64,000 nt of DNA, from NCBI GenBank assembly GCA_964036045.1, contig OZ038385.1, positions 2,604,001 to 2,668,000 on the forward strand. Direction: 5' to 3'. This DNA comes from Eutreptiella sp. 'Long Island Sound 2002'. Taxonomy: Eukaryota > Euglenozoa > Euglenophyceae > Eutreptiales > Eutreptiaceae. A program made the translations under genes and the position numbers. The notes beneath the pieces are model-generated. The model had not been told where the DNA came from and made no database searches. It saw only the letters and a program-made list of their open reading frames with translations. Position 1 is the first letter of the stretch. Every line of letters begins with the position of its first letter. Positions 9,090 through 19,861 of the stretch are shown here, piece after piece.

Positions 9090-12000
9090 GGTAATGGATG
9101 AGACGCTGCATGTGTTCCCTGGCGGTGGGGTCGGTGAGTTGCTCCGCGTGTGTTAGCAGGAGGTGTTTGCGGTGTACCATTTGGGCCGCTGCTCTGCGGA
9201 CTGCTTCTAGCTGGAGGTGTGCTGCTGCCTCCATGGGGCTTTCCGTGTGTTTGGTGAGGTGTCGGTGCAGGGCCTGTGTCACTGCCCCTCTCATGGTGGC
9301 TTCTTTGATCAGGGGGTCCCGGAAGAGCTGTTCAGTGGCCTGGTGTGCGTGGCTGTGGGTTGGCCATCCTTCGTGTTGTCGCAGGGTTTCCGCCGGGGAC
9401 CAGCCCACTAGCGTGTCCCTGTCTGTATGGAGGGGGCATTTCTTGAAGTGTTCCCAGTCCTCCGGGGTGGTGTGGTCGCACGGGCAACAGGTGTGTTCGT
9501 CGGGGACGTGGATGTGCTTGCGGGCGAGCCATCGGGCGACCCTGGTGAGGAATGGCAGTTGCTCCCTGAGGAGCTGGATGCGTCGTTTTTGGAGGTGGGC
9601 TGGGACGTTTGCTGGGCGCAGCGCTGAGTGGTAGAGGGGGACTTGCAGTCTGTCCTGGAGCTCCTGGATGTGCGCCCGGCTGTCTGCGTCGCCGAGCACG
9701 CGGGCGAGATGTTGGATGGGGTTGGGGTCGTGGTATGCTCTGTCGTGGGAGGAATAGGGGGCGTCCTCTGGTACCCAGTCCAGGGTCTGATGGGGCTCGG
9801 GTACAGGGGGCACATGTTGGAGGTGTGTGTGGTTGCGGCCGAGGTCAGGGATCTGGAAGGCTGGTAGGTGTGTTGTGCGCTGGTGTACTGCCTGGTTGTC
9901 GACCTTACCATTTCCGTATTGGTGTCTGTGGGACTCTTGTCTCACGATGTGGAGTTGGACGTAGGGGGGCAGGCTGCGAAGGGCTTTCCAGAGCAGCACT
10001 GCCTGGGTGCCGAGGCTCGTCGCGGTGGCTATGTGAAGTGGTTGCCTTGCTATGCGGAGGAGCAGGTGTGTGTCGACAGTGGCGTCTACCACGAACCAGA
10101 CCCGGACGATGTGCGGGGAGTGGGCGGGTAGGTGGGCTGCGATCTCGGTGATGGCGTCGGCCATGGCCCCTAGCTCCCCGTGGGAAGAGGCCCCATAGGT
10201 GGTGTGACCCGTGTGGTGGTCCATGTGGTAGTGTCCCCCGGTGTGGGTTAGCTGCAGGGTGGCCCCCCCGGTGATGGGCGTGAGGGCGGATTCGCCTGAG
10301 GCGTCGGTGAAGAAGAGCCGGTCCGCCGGTGATGGTTGCGGGAGGCGGCATGGGTTCATGGGCAGGTAGGCGTATATGGCAAGGCCCGTGGCGAGGTGGG
10401 CTACTGGGGTTGTGGGCTGCAGGATGGGGGTGGCGTACACCCCTATTCCTTTGGAGATGATGTGTTTCGCCTGGGGGGACAGGGCTATGAGTCCCTGTAC
10501 CGGCTGTCCTTGTGTGAGGTAGGAGTAGATGTAGTGGAGGATGTAGGCTGTGTCGGGGTTTAGGTCGTGGCATGTGAGGGTTTGTGTTCGGTGCTCAGGT
10601 GTATGGCAGGAGTGGTGGAGCGGATAGTAGGGGTGCTCGTGCTTGCCCGTTCTGCCTGGCTCGTACATGCTGTAACGGATGGTGACCCCTGCCGGGTCGG
10701 GGCGGGGGCATGTGGGTGTAGTGGTGAAGAGCCATTTGGGCGCCTGGTCGGGGTTCCATGCTACCGTGGGGTTAGTGTCGGTGCGGTGGAACCATGGGGC
10801 TATCCATGCGTAGGCCTGTGGTGGTAGGTGGGTTATGGGGTGGGTGTGGTGGCGTGCTATGAGGTGTAGTACGGGCCATGGTGTGGTTGGTGCCTCGGGG
10901 TCACAGGCCCAACATGTGCGTGGCATGCTCTGGGAATCTTGGGGGACCTTTGGTAGGTCTCGGGCGGTCATGTGGTGTTTCGGTATGCGCCATTGTGCCC
11001 CGTGGTGGATGACGGTGGTCTGCGTAGGTTTGGCTTCATTCGGGGCCAGTAGTAGGGTTAGTGGTGGGACTGGGCCCGTCACCGGGGGGACGGGTTCGTG
11101 TTTCGATCCGCCGGGTGCGTAGGGCGGTGTCGCTGGGATGGGTCGGGGGTGTTGCTTTGTGAATTCTCGGTAGGCTGTGCGCATGTCTTTGCTGCCCGGT
11201 AGAGTGTGTCCCGCTGCTCGTGCCGTCTGCGTGAGGTACTGGTGGAAGAGGCGGTATTGTGGCCATTCGGGAAGCTGTAGAAAGGGGCTGTGGTGTGCCC
11301 CGCTGTGGTGCAGGACCCGCCTTTGGGGGAGGGTGACGTATACTACGGTGATGGAGGCCCCGACAAGGTCTATGGTGTGGATGGTGCCCTTGGGGTGATG
11401 CTGGAGGTCCCCGCAGAGGACCACTAGTGGCCCTTCTTCTGGGCACGTGTGGTTGGTGAGTATGGCGTGGTGTGGGGATGGGAGGAGAAGCTGCAGGTGG
11501 TTCCACAGGCGCGTGTTCATGTTTGTGGGCATGCCCGTCTGGTGGAGTACCCAGCGCGGGCATGTGTTGCGGGCCCGTTGTGCGGCTTGGAGGCGGATTG
11601 CGGTGACCTCGCGGACCTCCGGTGAGTGGTTGTGGGTCATGCGGTGAAGGAGGAGGGCGGTGTGTCTGGTGTAGGCCGCTTTCACCTCGTCCCCTATGGC
11701 GTCCCCATAGTGGGGCCATGCCGCTCGGATGGCGCGGGTGGGTATGGAGGTGGGCCAGCCCCCGTGTGCTGCCCATGCCTTGGTCACGGCGCGTGTGGCC
11801 GGCTGGAGGGAGGTGGTGGGGTGTGTCAGGTGGAGTGCTTGGAAGCCTATGGAGGCGTTCAAGACCCCGGTGAGGTAGTACGCCAGGCTCTGGTGGGACA
11901 GGGGGAGGGCCTTGGTGGTCGGGGACGCATATCTGGGGAGATGGGCGAGGTGTGATTGCAACTTGGGAGGGAGGGTGGCGTCCTTAGGGTTGGCGGCCTG

Positions 12001-14655
12001 GACTACCCCCAGGTGGGTGGTGGTTGTCACGACTTGCATGGGGGGCCCTTGTGGCCCTAGGGTGGGAGGTGTGGCAGACCCCTTGATCATGGCCACTGAC
12101 TTTGTGGGGTGGACGATGAGGTTGTTGTGGGAGAGGTAGGAGACGGTCACGTCCAGTAAGTCGTTGGCGTGTTGGGTGACCGTTGGCCCGGGGTCCGGGG
12201 CATGTGGTTCGTGTGGGGTGTGCGCGACGGTGAGGTTGGTGTCGTCCGCGAAGCCCACCAGGGGGGAGAGGAGGGGGTAGGGTGCGTAGGCCGGATAATC
12301 CTGCTTGATTGCGAGGGCCAGGGGGAGTGTCACTAGAAGGTACAGGAAGGGGCCCTCTGCTCCCCCTTAGGGGACCCCGCTGCCTGGCTTCAGGAAGGGG
12401 GTGAGGCCTGCTCCAGTGCGGACCGTGTATTTGCGGGTGCGGATGTAGCCGGAGGTGAAGTTGTAGAAGGGGAGGCCTAGGCGTTTCCACACCGCTTCTA
12501 GAAGGAGCCAGGGGGTGTTCGGGAAGGCTCCTTTGACGTCGAGGGAGGCGATGATGAGGTCCACCGGGTCCATGTCCGCGATGGTGTCCTGGAGGAAGAT
12601 GGCCTCGTGTGGGGACCGGCCTGGGATGGCCCCCCAGAGGCTTGCTGGTATGTGGGGGTCCAGGTGGGGGCGGATGCGGCGCAGGAGGATGGTCCAGACG
12701 ATTTTGACCTCCGTGACCGCACAGAATATGGGGCGCCAGTTGTCCGGGTTTGCCCAGTCCCCTTTTTTGTAGAGGGGGCGGATAACGTTTGCCCAGTCTG
12801 GTGGCAGGGGGGTCCGCCCCGTGACGATGTCCCAGAGGCGGTGGGCGAGGATGCAGAGGAGGTGGGCGGGGAGGTGGTAGTATGCCTCTGCAGGGAGGCC
12901 GTCGTAGCCTGGGGTTTTGTGTTGCCGGAGACTGTGGATGGCCTTCCGGACTTCGTGGATGGTGAAGGGGCGTTTTTCCGGTTGCCTCCTCTGGGCGTGG
13001 TTGAAGACCCGAGGGAGGCGGTCGATTTTGGCCTGGGTGTCTGGGTCCAGTGTGTCTTGGGTGGGGGTGTGTTGCCGGAGGAAGCTGTACTGGGTGGCTC
13101 CGAGCACTGTGGCTGGGTCTTTGGTGAGGGAGCCGTCCTCCTGCCGGACCGTGGTGATAGTGCGGTGGCCGGTGTCGGTCATGGCGTCGTTGAGGTGGCG
13201 GAAGGCCTTGTAGGGGAGTTCATGTTGCGCATACCGTTCGTGTTCCTGGGCGATGCGCTGTTGCCTGTGGATGTGCCACCGCTGCAGGTCTGCCATGATG
13301 TCGGCTATCCGTGTCCTGCAGTGGTGTATCTGGCGGCGGGTTTGGAGGGTGTCGGTGTGGAGGTGGGTCGCCAGTTGTTGCTTCGCATGCCAGAGGTCAT
13401 GGAGCATGTCCCACAGGGCCTTGGGTGGTTGGTCGTCGTCTGTGTGGGGGTGTTGTTGGAAGCCGCAGGCGACGACGGCCGTGCGCATGGCTGTGAGTAG
13501 GTCGGTGGGGTCTGGTTGGATGCGCCGGGCGCGGTCTATGGCCCTGTGATATTGGGACCAGGCATGCTTGTCATGCAGCGGGGGCATCTTCAGGGGGGGT
13601 GGTAGGCCTTTGTCCGCATCCTCTGGGGGGCTGGGGGGAAGGTTGGGGATGGTGAGGCGGATGTGCAGGGGGCTATGGCCTGTGGGTCCCAGCGGGAGGG
13701 GTCCATATCGGGCCTTTGCTCGGATGATGGTGGTGGGGTCGCCATAGCATACATCGATGCGGGATGGGGCGGCATGCGTTTGGTGGGGGAAGTGGGATGG
13801 TTGGCCTTCGAGGTTGGCTGTCAGGTCCACGAGCCCCAGCATTTCGATGGTGTCGCGGACTGCTTGGTCCTGGGGTGTGGCCTGTCCCCCTCGGTCTGCT
13901 GGGGTGGGGGCGGCTTTCATGTCGCCGATGATGACTGTGGGGGCGAGCATGGCCATCTGGCGGTATGCCTCGGCCGAGGCGTGGAGGAAGGGTTCCGTGG
14001 CTTCGCCGAAGGGGACGTGGTTGTTAATGACGTTGAGTTGCCATCCGTCCCCGACGACCTCATAGACACCTAGCCTCCCTGGGATGCTGAGGTGGTGGAC
14101 GAGGTGGACGTGGATGCCGGTTTGGGCGTATAGGGGGGTCCCCTTGTGCCAGTAGCATTTGCACGCTTTCTGGTCCGGGGTATATATGGGGGTGGTTTCT
14201 GGGGGGTCGTCGCGCTGTAGGCCTTGTTCCTGGAAGGTGAGGAGGTGGGGAACCCACCCCGGCCCCTGTGCCATCGGGAGCTCTTGGAGGGCGGTTGTGG
14301 CGTCCTTGGAGTATGTGACGGCCGGGTGGTTGAGGTCGAGGAGGTTGACGGTGGCCTCGGTGGGGGCGGGCCGGGGCTGTGGAGGCTTGTGCCCTCGGCC
14401 CTTGCCCCGTCAGGGAGGGGGACTGGGGCTCGGGGACTTTTTGCCGGTTTGTGGGCGTTTGGGTAGGCGCGGCGGGGGGAGGCCTTGGCTCCACTCCGGG
14501 GGGAGCTCCCCAGTGTATTTGGTGCCTGTGTGGGCCTTGTTCTCTTCGGTGCGGAGCCGGATGGGGTGGGCGCTGGTGAGCTCCAGGGTGTAGCTGACTT
14601 CTTTGTCCGGGGCGCTGCTGCCTTGGTCTAGCTCCTTTTGGCGGTGCCAGATCAC
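9061..14655 (-). pseudogene. LINE ORF2: AP endonuclease, reverse transcriptase, RNase H, zinc motif; two in-frame stops
   Basis: One frame runs through the whole interval but is broken by TGA at 14,410-14,412 and TAA at 12,367-12,369. The endonuclease starts just after the first stop ('TVNLLDLN', ~14,340) and shows GDMK (~13,925), SRID (~13,755) and GHSPL (~13,670). RT shows PLYKKGDW..NWRPI, LDVKGAF (motif A, ~12,535), GSGVP-stop-G where motif B should read PQG, and F-A-D-D at 12,241-12,252. RNase H has TDAS (~10,300), GELGA, VDATVD and GNGKVDNQA, so all four acidic residues are present. Near the C-terminus, C-P-C...H-x3-C (~9,430-9,490) resembles the RT zinc-binding domain. The second stop is a CAA-to-TAA type change at an invariant Gln. 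Confidence 0.9.
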
Positions 14656-14713
14656 CCGGATCTGTGGCCCCCCGTTGTCCCCCGGTTCCTTGAGGCGGTA
14701 CGGGATCGTGCCC

Positions 14714-15977
14714 TCACACCAGATCCAGTCGCCTGTGTGGTCGTTGCGGAAGGGCTGTTGGACCTTCGCGCCTTTTTCGAATCCTGGGTACGCTTTGGGC
14801 GGGGGCTGTGCTGGTGGCGGGAGGGAGGATGATGAGGATGCCTGGTCCGGGTGGGGCGGTGGTAGTGATGGGAGGGAGGATGACGAGGATGCTTGTTCCG
14901 GTTGGGGCGGTGGTAATGGTGGGAGGGAGGATGACGAGGATGCTTGGTCTGGGTTCGCCGGGTGGGTCCGGTGGGATGCGGGGCATCGGGAGGTCGCTGC
15001 TTTTCTGGCTTGGCTGGGGGCGGGTGCGCCCCTTTGTCGTCTCGTTTAGCTTGGGTGGGACTGGAGGTAGCGGGGCTGGGGGGGCATGGGGTTTGAAGAA
15101 GGGGTGCGTTGCTTGCTGGTCCGGATCCCTCAGTGGGGGTTCTGCCGGTGTTTGCATTTTCGCTTTCGCGTGGCTGCGTATGATGTCGGCGAGCTTGCGC
15201 ACGGTCTCCGGGGGATCTGTTGGCCATGGCAGTGCGGCCGGGCTGTCCTCAAAGGGGTGGTGTAGGTGGTAGTTCCTCATGGCCTTGGCCTGCATGACCC
15301 AGGCCTCTGTGGGTTCCGGTGTGTCCAGGCCGTTTGGGGAGCCTTGAGCCCAGTAGAGTGCTGTGTGGAGGGCTTCCCAGGGTGCGCCTTCGCGGCCTGT
15401 GAGGGTGGTGGCTTGGAGGAGTCGCTGCTGGCCCCGTGGGGGGTCTTCCGGGTCTATTTCCGGGGTATAGGCCTGGGCCGCCATGAGGACTCCGTGTGCC
15501 CAGTGGAGGACCCACCATTGGGCGTCCGCTTTGAGGATGTGGATGGCGGGTTGTTGGGGGGGCGTGTCCAGGGTGTCCCACGATGCGATGGCTAGTGGTA
15601 TCCTGGAGGGGTGGAGGTGCGGGGGGGCCTTGCGGCTTAGGAGTTGATCGATGTGGAAGGGGGTGACGGGATCTTTGGGGCCTTGGGGTGGTGGGGGCAT
15701 TGCTGGGATGGTTGTGGGGTCCCAGTGGCGTTCGTGGGCGGCGAGGGTGTACAGGGCTGCGGTGATGATGTGGTCGGCTTGTCCCTCCAGGACGATGTGG
15801 CGCTCCGTGCCGAAGTCCTTTGGTAGGTGGGCTGCGGGGTGGACGGTGATGTGGGCCAGGGCGCGTTGGTGGGCCTTCTTTCCCCCGTCTGGCGCTTGTG
15901 TCCGTTTGTCCCCCGGGATGTGCTGGTGTTGGTGTTTTGGTGGGGGTGGTCCCAGGGCGAGGGATTCTACACCGTGC
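14714..15977 (-). pseudogene. LINE ORF1, 5'-truncated
   Basis: About 420 codons are open from the LINE border at 15,977 to a stop at 14,714. No start codon inside the LINE is convincing, because the N-terminus was lost on insertion. An upstream ATG at 16,094-16,096 belongs to antisense chromovirus DNA. The protein has an aromatic-rich middle (AQWWVLHWAHG near 15,500) and a Pro-rich tail with three tandem copies of a 17-residue SILVILPP-type unit encoded by 51-bp repeats. No known domain is recognised. Its position 5' of ORF2 fits a nucleic-acid-binding ORF1/Gag-like role, which is inference. Confidence 0.6.
14821..14973 (-). repeat. 51-bp tandem repeat x3 inside LINE ORF1
   Basis: GAGGGAGGAT(G)A blocks start at 14,821, 14,872 and 14,923. 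The period is exactly 17 codons, so the reading frame is kept. Confidence 0.8.
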
Positions 15978-15987
15978 GCGATAGCGA
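15978..15987. repeat. Target-site duplication, right copy (GCGATAGCGA)
   Basis: Matches 2,648-2,657 exactly. Chromovirus pol resumes immediately after it. Confidence 0.9.
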
Positions 15988-16790
15988 TGATACGCAAGGA
16001 CCGCTCCAAGGCAGTGCTGGTTGTTCCTATGGGATGCACCGAGGAGGAAAGTACCCGACATTGGGTAGTCTCATTGACCAACATGACCTTAAACAACGTC
16101 GTCCTACCGGCTGGAGAGAGTGTCTATCAGGACGCTGAGGGACAGCCCATGCCACCCGAGAGATGGCCAACGGAATTCCACTATGTGGATGGGGGCCTTG
16201 ATCAGGCCGACACCACGGATTTCGTGTGTGTCAACCGCATCGTAGCGGAGCCGTGGCGGCAATGCTTCGCGGTTTCCCCTGTTGACATCGGAGAATCGGA
16301 AGACCCCCTCACTGAAGAGGAGTTGGATCTGGTTCAGGGGTACATGGATCAGCCCTTTCACGACTGGGGAAGCCAGCGTGAGGGCAAGGGCCAGGACAAA
16401 GCCTGGTGGAAAGTGGACTCGATTGTCTCTGGTTCCTATGATGGGGATACCTTCGTAAGGAGGGTGCTGGACTACATGTCCAGCCAGGACGAGCCAATTG
16501 GCGGGAAATCACCCACCTACGGCGACTTGTTCCGAGGCAAGACCAGAGATGGCCCTTTGGGCCACCTGGGAAGACCACCTGAGCCGAAACCGAGTGGGGT
16601 CGCTACCCCTCAAGTAAGCTCCGTGGTCCAGGTGCCCGGAAAAGCCAAGGCGGAGTCTGATGATTGCCCCAAGATTCAGGCATTGAGGGCCAGGCTGAAG
16701 CAGAAGTATGGGGATACCTTCTTCAGCAGAAAGCCTGTGTTTCCCCCACCGGTGCTTGACCGTATGGTGAGGCCAAGATACGACTGAAAC
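15988..16790 (+). pseudogene. pol: Pol linker segment (protease to RT), chromovirus copy 1
   Basis: Aligns with 47,660-48,450 of copy 2. The frame is open up to a 1-nt deletion near 16,756 (copy 2 has GGTGTGTGGACC where copy 1 has one base fewer). This shifts it out of the RT frame, and it ends at about 16,787. No catalytic motif is seen. The segment is acidic and Trp-containing and probably links protease to RT. Copy 1 keeps the four bases near 16,520 that copy 2 has lost. Confidence 0.8.
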
Positions 16791-19700
16791 AGGACCACCG
16801 TGTGTATCGGCACCGGGAGTTCGCCCTGAGGGGCGAGAGGAAGGAGGCCATGGAGAAGATCCTCCGTGACTTCATCGAGAGAGGCTGGCTCGAGCCGTGC
16901 CACTCTGAATGGGCCTCTCCGTGCTTCGTTGTCCCCAAGAAGGTGGCCGGTGAGTGGCGTCTCGTGGTCGACTACCGCGGCCTAAACGCCCAAACGCAGC
17001 ACGACAGCTATACGCTGCCCCTCATTGAGGACATGCTGCAAAAACAACACCGGCGGAGGATCTTCACGGTGATTGACCTGAAACATGGTTATCATCAGAT
17101 GCCTCTCGCCGAGGAGTCTCGTGCCTGCACAGCGATGAGCACCCCACTTGGACCTCTCCAGTGGAAGGTGATGCCCATGGGCGTTACCAACGGCAATGCG
17201 GCTTTTCAGCGGATGCTGGAGAACCTGCTTGAGCCGGTGCGTGACTGTGCGGACCCCTTCGTGGACGACGTGATCATCGCGTCCGGGGACCCCAGTATGA
17301 GCTACGAGGAGCTCCTGGAGGCACATGAGAGGGACGTCACTCGAGTGCTGGACCTTCTGGTTCGGCACAAACTCACGGGCAGCAGTGACAAGGCCACCAT
17401 TGCGGTAAGCGAGGTGGTCTACGCTGGCCACGTGGTCGGGAACGGGCAGCGAAAGCCCATACCTGGCAAGGGGGCTGCGATTGAGCACTGGGAAAAGCCC
17501 AAAACAGTCTCTGAGCTACGGGCGTATCTGGGGTTCTGCAACTACTACTCGGGGTATATCAAGATGTATGCCGAGTATGCAGCCCCCATGACGACCATGC
17601 TCAAGGGCAACCGAGAGGACACCAAGAAGAGGTCCAAGAAGGCTCTGGTCTGGACTGCTGAGTCCGACCGTGCCGTTGAGGGGATGAAGCAGGCGCTGCT
17701 ATCCGCAGTGGGTCTGCACCTCGTGGATCCTGACCGAGGGTTCGTCCTGCGCACCGACGCTTCCGACTACGCCGTTGGCGCTGTGTTGGAGCAAGTGCTG
17801 GACGATGGGAGGCACGTGCCCGTGGCCTTCTGGAGCCGAGTCCTGGCGGAAGGCCAGAGACGGACGTGGACGCCCCGAGAAAAGGAGGCGTATGCCATCG
17901 TCATGGCTCTCAGGAAATGGGCTGGGTACATAGCCCTCCATCCCGTCACCGTCTGCACCGACCATCAGAGTCTGCAGTCGTGGCACAAGGAGCACGTGGA
18001 CAACCCCTCAGGTCCTGCCTCCCGACGGGCAAGATGGCATGAGACCTTGGCCGAGTTCGACCTCACGGTTGTGTATGTTCCTGGAAAGGAAAACACCGTG
18101 GCGGACTGTCTCAGCAGGTGGGCCTATCCCGCCAGCAAGGGCATGACGGATGTCTCTGCCCATGGCGATGAGGCTGGAACCGCTGAAGCCAGGAGGATCA
18201 TTGAAATGGAGCGCCTGATGGAGGAGGAGGGTGTTAAATACTTCGTCGTCATGGCTGCGGTTCCCCCCCCCGGAACGAGGATGGGCAGAGCGGTCAGAGT
18301 GGTCGCCCCTGATGGAGCTGAGTCCGACAAGCACCTCTTCCCTGAATCCTGCCTCCAGGACGACTGGACCGACGACTACGCCAGGTCTGAGGCCTTTGCG
18401 GCCGAGTATAGGGCTGTGACCGACCCTGATGACGGGCAGAAGTGGCCAAAGGGGCTGACTGAGGAAGATGGCAAGCTCTACCGGAATAATAAGCTGCTAG
18501 TACCGGAGTCCCGGGTGCTCGAGCTGTGCGAGGCTTGGCACCACCACATGATGCACCCAGGGGTCAAGAAGCAAGCCCTGGACATGCAGCGCCGGTTTGA
18601 GATCGACCAGATCCATCTCTACACCGCCATCAAGAAGGTCAGGAAGGGTTGCTCGGTCTGTCAGGCCTGCAATCCCGATAACCGGAACGTCAAGGGGGAA
18701 GCCCAATGGACCCCGGTTCCTGACCAGCCCATGGAGAGCGTGGCCATGGACGTCTTCTCCATGCCGGAAGTGCACATTGGCAAGGAGAACTTTGACTGTG
18801 TGGTTCTTTGTGTGGATCGCCACAGTGGCTACGTAGTAGCCGTTCCGGCACGCAAAAAGGGGTTGATTGCCAAGGAAGTGGCAGTCATGATGATTCGTCA
18901 TTGGCTGACCGTCTTTGACATCCCCAGCACCATTTGCAGTGACCGAGGGCCCCAGTTTACTGGTGGCTGGTTCAAGGCCATGTGTTCCCTCATGGGAATA
19001 CGCCACGCCAAGAGCGTCGCCTATCTCAGCCGGTTCAACGGCTGCGCTGAAGTGGCTGGACGGCAACTGTTCGAGAAGCTGCGCAAGATTTACATCACCA
19101 ATCCACGTCGGAACTGGTTTGAGGAGATGTGGCCCGCTCTGAAGGCCCATCATGACACCCCCACTCCGGGTGGTTTGTCCCGTCACCAGATTCTGTTCGG
19201 CAGGGACCCCCTGGGTCGGGGACTTCCCTTGTCTGGTGATGGTATGGCTATGGACGCCAAGGAATTCTTTGCGCGGCAAGAGCAAATGGCGCGGGACATC
19301 CGCCAGCAGCTCGAGAAGGAGCATGCTGAGCGTCAGAAGTCCGCCCCGAGCTCGACAGCGCACAAGTTCAGGGTGGGAGACCCGGTGTGGGTGATCAGAC
19401 CCCGCCCTATGGGCACCCACCGCACCAGAACCTGGTTCACACCCGGAGAGGTGGTCCGCAGGATTGGTGAGGACACCTACCGCATCAAGGTGGGTCACGG
19501 ACAGTTCCGGGAGCGCCACAAGAGTCAACTCCGTGTGCGTGAACCCGATCTCCGTGGCCAACATGTGTCCCTGAGCTATGCCGCACATGAGGCAGATTTG
19601 GACGACGACTATGCTGAGCAGGACGACTATACCGTCGAGAAGATCCTGGCTCAGCGTCCGAAAGCCTCGGCACCCGGAGGCCTCGAGTTCAAGGTTGGTT

Positions 19701-19861
19701 GGCGAGGCTATGGGCCGTCCCACGACACCTGGGAACCCGTCTCCTCGTTCGTGCCGCGGATTAATACTCCCTTAATGGAGTACATTCGCAAGCACAAGAC
19801 CAAGATCCATGTCTCGGACTTGGCAGCACTCACCCGGGCGATTGCAGCCAGGGGCGCCTGA
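16760..19861 (+). CDS. pol: RT, RNase H, integrase and chromodomain of chromovirus copy 1
   Basis: About 1,033 aa are open after a TGA at 16,757-16,759, so the native protein is expressed from upstream. Numbering from the GTG at 16,802: RT with FVDD, catalytic Asp155-Asp156 (codons 17,264-17,269). RNase H with TDAS (Asp319), EKEAYAI, TDHQSL and VADCLSR. Integrase zinc domain HHHMMHPG...CSVCQAC near 580-625. Catalytic core Asp650, Asp714 and Glu750, with the classic 35-residue D-E spacing. A GPY/F-type module follows (RVGDPVW...GEVVRRIGEDTYRI). The chromodomain near 943-1,000 keeps YTVEKIL, FKVGWRGYG and TWEP aromatic-cage positions. All catalytic residues are intact, unlike copy 2. The chromodomain is expected to steer integration to modified histone H3; that is family knowledge. 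Confidence 0.93.
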   Translation, partial: PYGEAKIRLKQDHRVYRHREFALRGERKEAMEKILRDFIERGWLEPCHSEWASPCFVVPKKVAGEWRLVVDYRGLNAQTQHDSYTLPLIEDMLQKQHRRRIFTVIDLKHGYHQMPLAEESRACTAMSTPLGPLQWKVMPMGVTNGNAAFQRMLENLLEPVRDCADPFVDDVIIASGDPSMSYEELLEAHERDVTRVLDLLVRHKLTGSSDKATIAVSEVVYAGHVVGNGQRKPIPGKGAAIEHWEKPKTVSELRAYLGFCNYYSGYIKMYAEYAAPMTTMLKGNREDTKKRSKKALVWTAESDRAVEGMKQALLSAVGLHLVDPDRGFVLRTDASDYAVGAVLEQVLDDGRHVPVAFWSRVLAEGQRRTWTPREKEAYAIVMALRKWAGYIALHPVTVCTDHQSLQSWHKEHVDNPSGPASRRARWHETLAEFDLTVVYVPGKENTVADCLSRWAYPASKGMTDVSAHGDEAGTAEARRIIEMERLMEEEGVKYFVVMAAVPPPGTRMGRAVRVVAPDGAESDKHLFPESCLQDDWTDDYARSEAFAAEYRAVTDPDDGQKWPKGLTEEDGKLYRNNKLLVPESRVLELCEAWHHHMMHPGVKKQALDMQRRFEIDQIHLYTAIKKVRKGCSVCQACNPDNRNVKGEAQWTPVPDQPMESVAMDVFSMPEVHIGKENFDCVVLCVDRHSGYVVAVPARKKGLIAKEVAVMMIRHWLTVFDIPSTICSDRGPQFTGGWFKAMCSLMGIRHAKSVAYLSRFNGCAEVAGRQLFEKLRKIYITNPRRNWFEEMWPALKAHHDTPTPGGLSRHQILFGRDPLGRGLPLSGDGMAMDAKEFFARQEQMARDIRQQLEKEHAERQKSAPSSTAHKFRVGDPVWVIRPRPMGTHRTRTWFTPGEVVRRIGEDTYRIKVGHGQFRERHKSQLRVREPDLRGQHVSLSYAAHEADLDDDYAEQDDYTVEKILAQRPKASAPGGLEFKVGWRGYGPSHDTWEPVSSFVPRINTPLMEYIRKHKTKIHVSDLAALTRAIAARGA

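Larger units (their letters stand above)
2658..15977 (-). mobile_element. Large non-LTR retrotransposon (LINE) with three ORFs, inserted antisense in pol
   Basis: The element reads right to left: 5'-truncated ORF1, ORF2 (AP-type endonuclease, RT, RNase H, zinc motif), ORF3 (protease-like plus RS-rich), then 2.3 kb of C/A-rich 3' UTR ending in (ACCT)4. It is bounded by a 10-bp TSD and has a tetranucleotide tail instead of poly(A). At 13.3 kb, even though 5'-truncated, it is about twice the length of most LINEs. Two in-frame stops in ORF2 make this copy inactive for retrotransposition. RT, EN and RH motifs are seen in the sequence. I cannot assign a clade without a phylogeny. The RNase H plus cysteine-protease content recalls algal families such as Dualen/RandI, from memory. 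Confidence 0.93.

Noticed and set aside
12367-12369. TAA read as glutamine (altered genetic code)
   Set aside because: A second TAA (51,375) replaces Trp, not Gln, and the LINE ORF2 itself ends in TAA. Ordinary nonsense mutation is simpler.
18497-19723. 408-aa - strand frame, also at 50,172-51,398
   Set aside because: Antisense of the integrase/chromodomain coding region. It is conserved only because the sense strand is.
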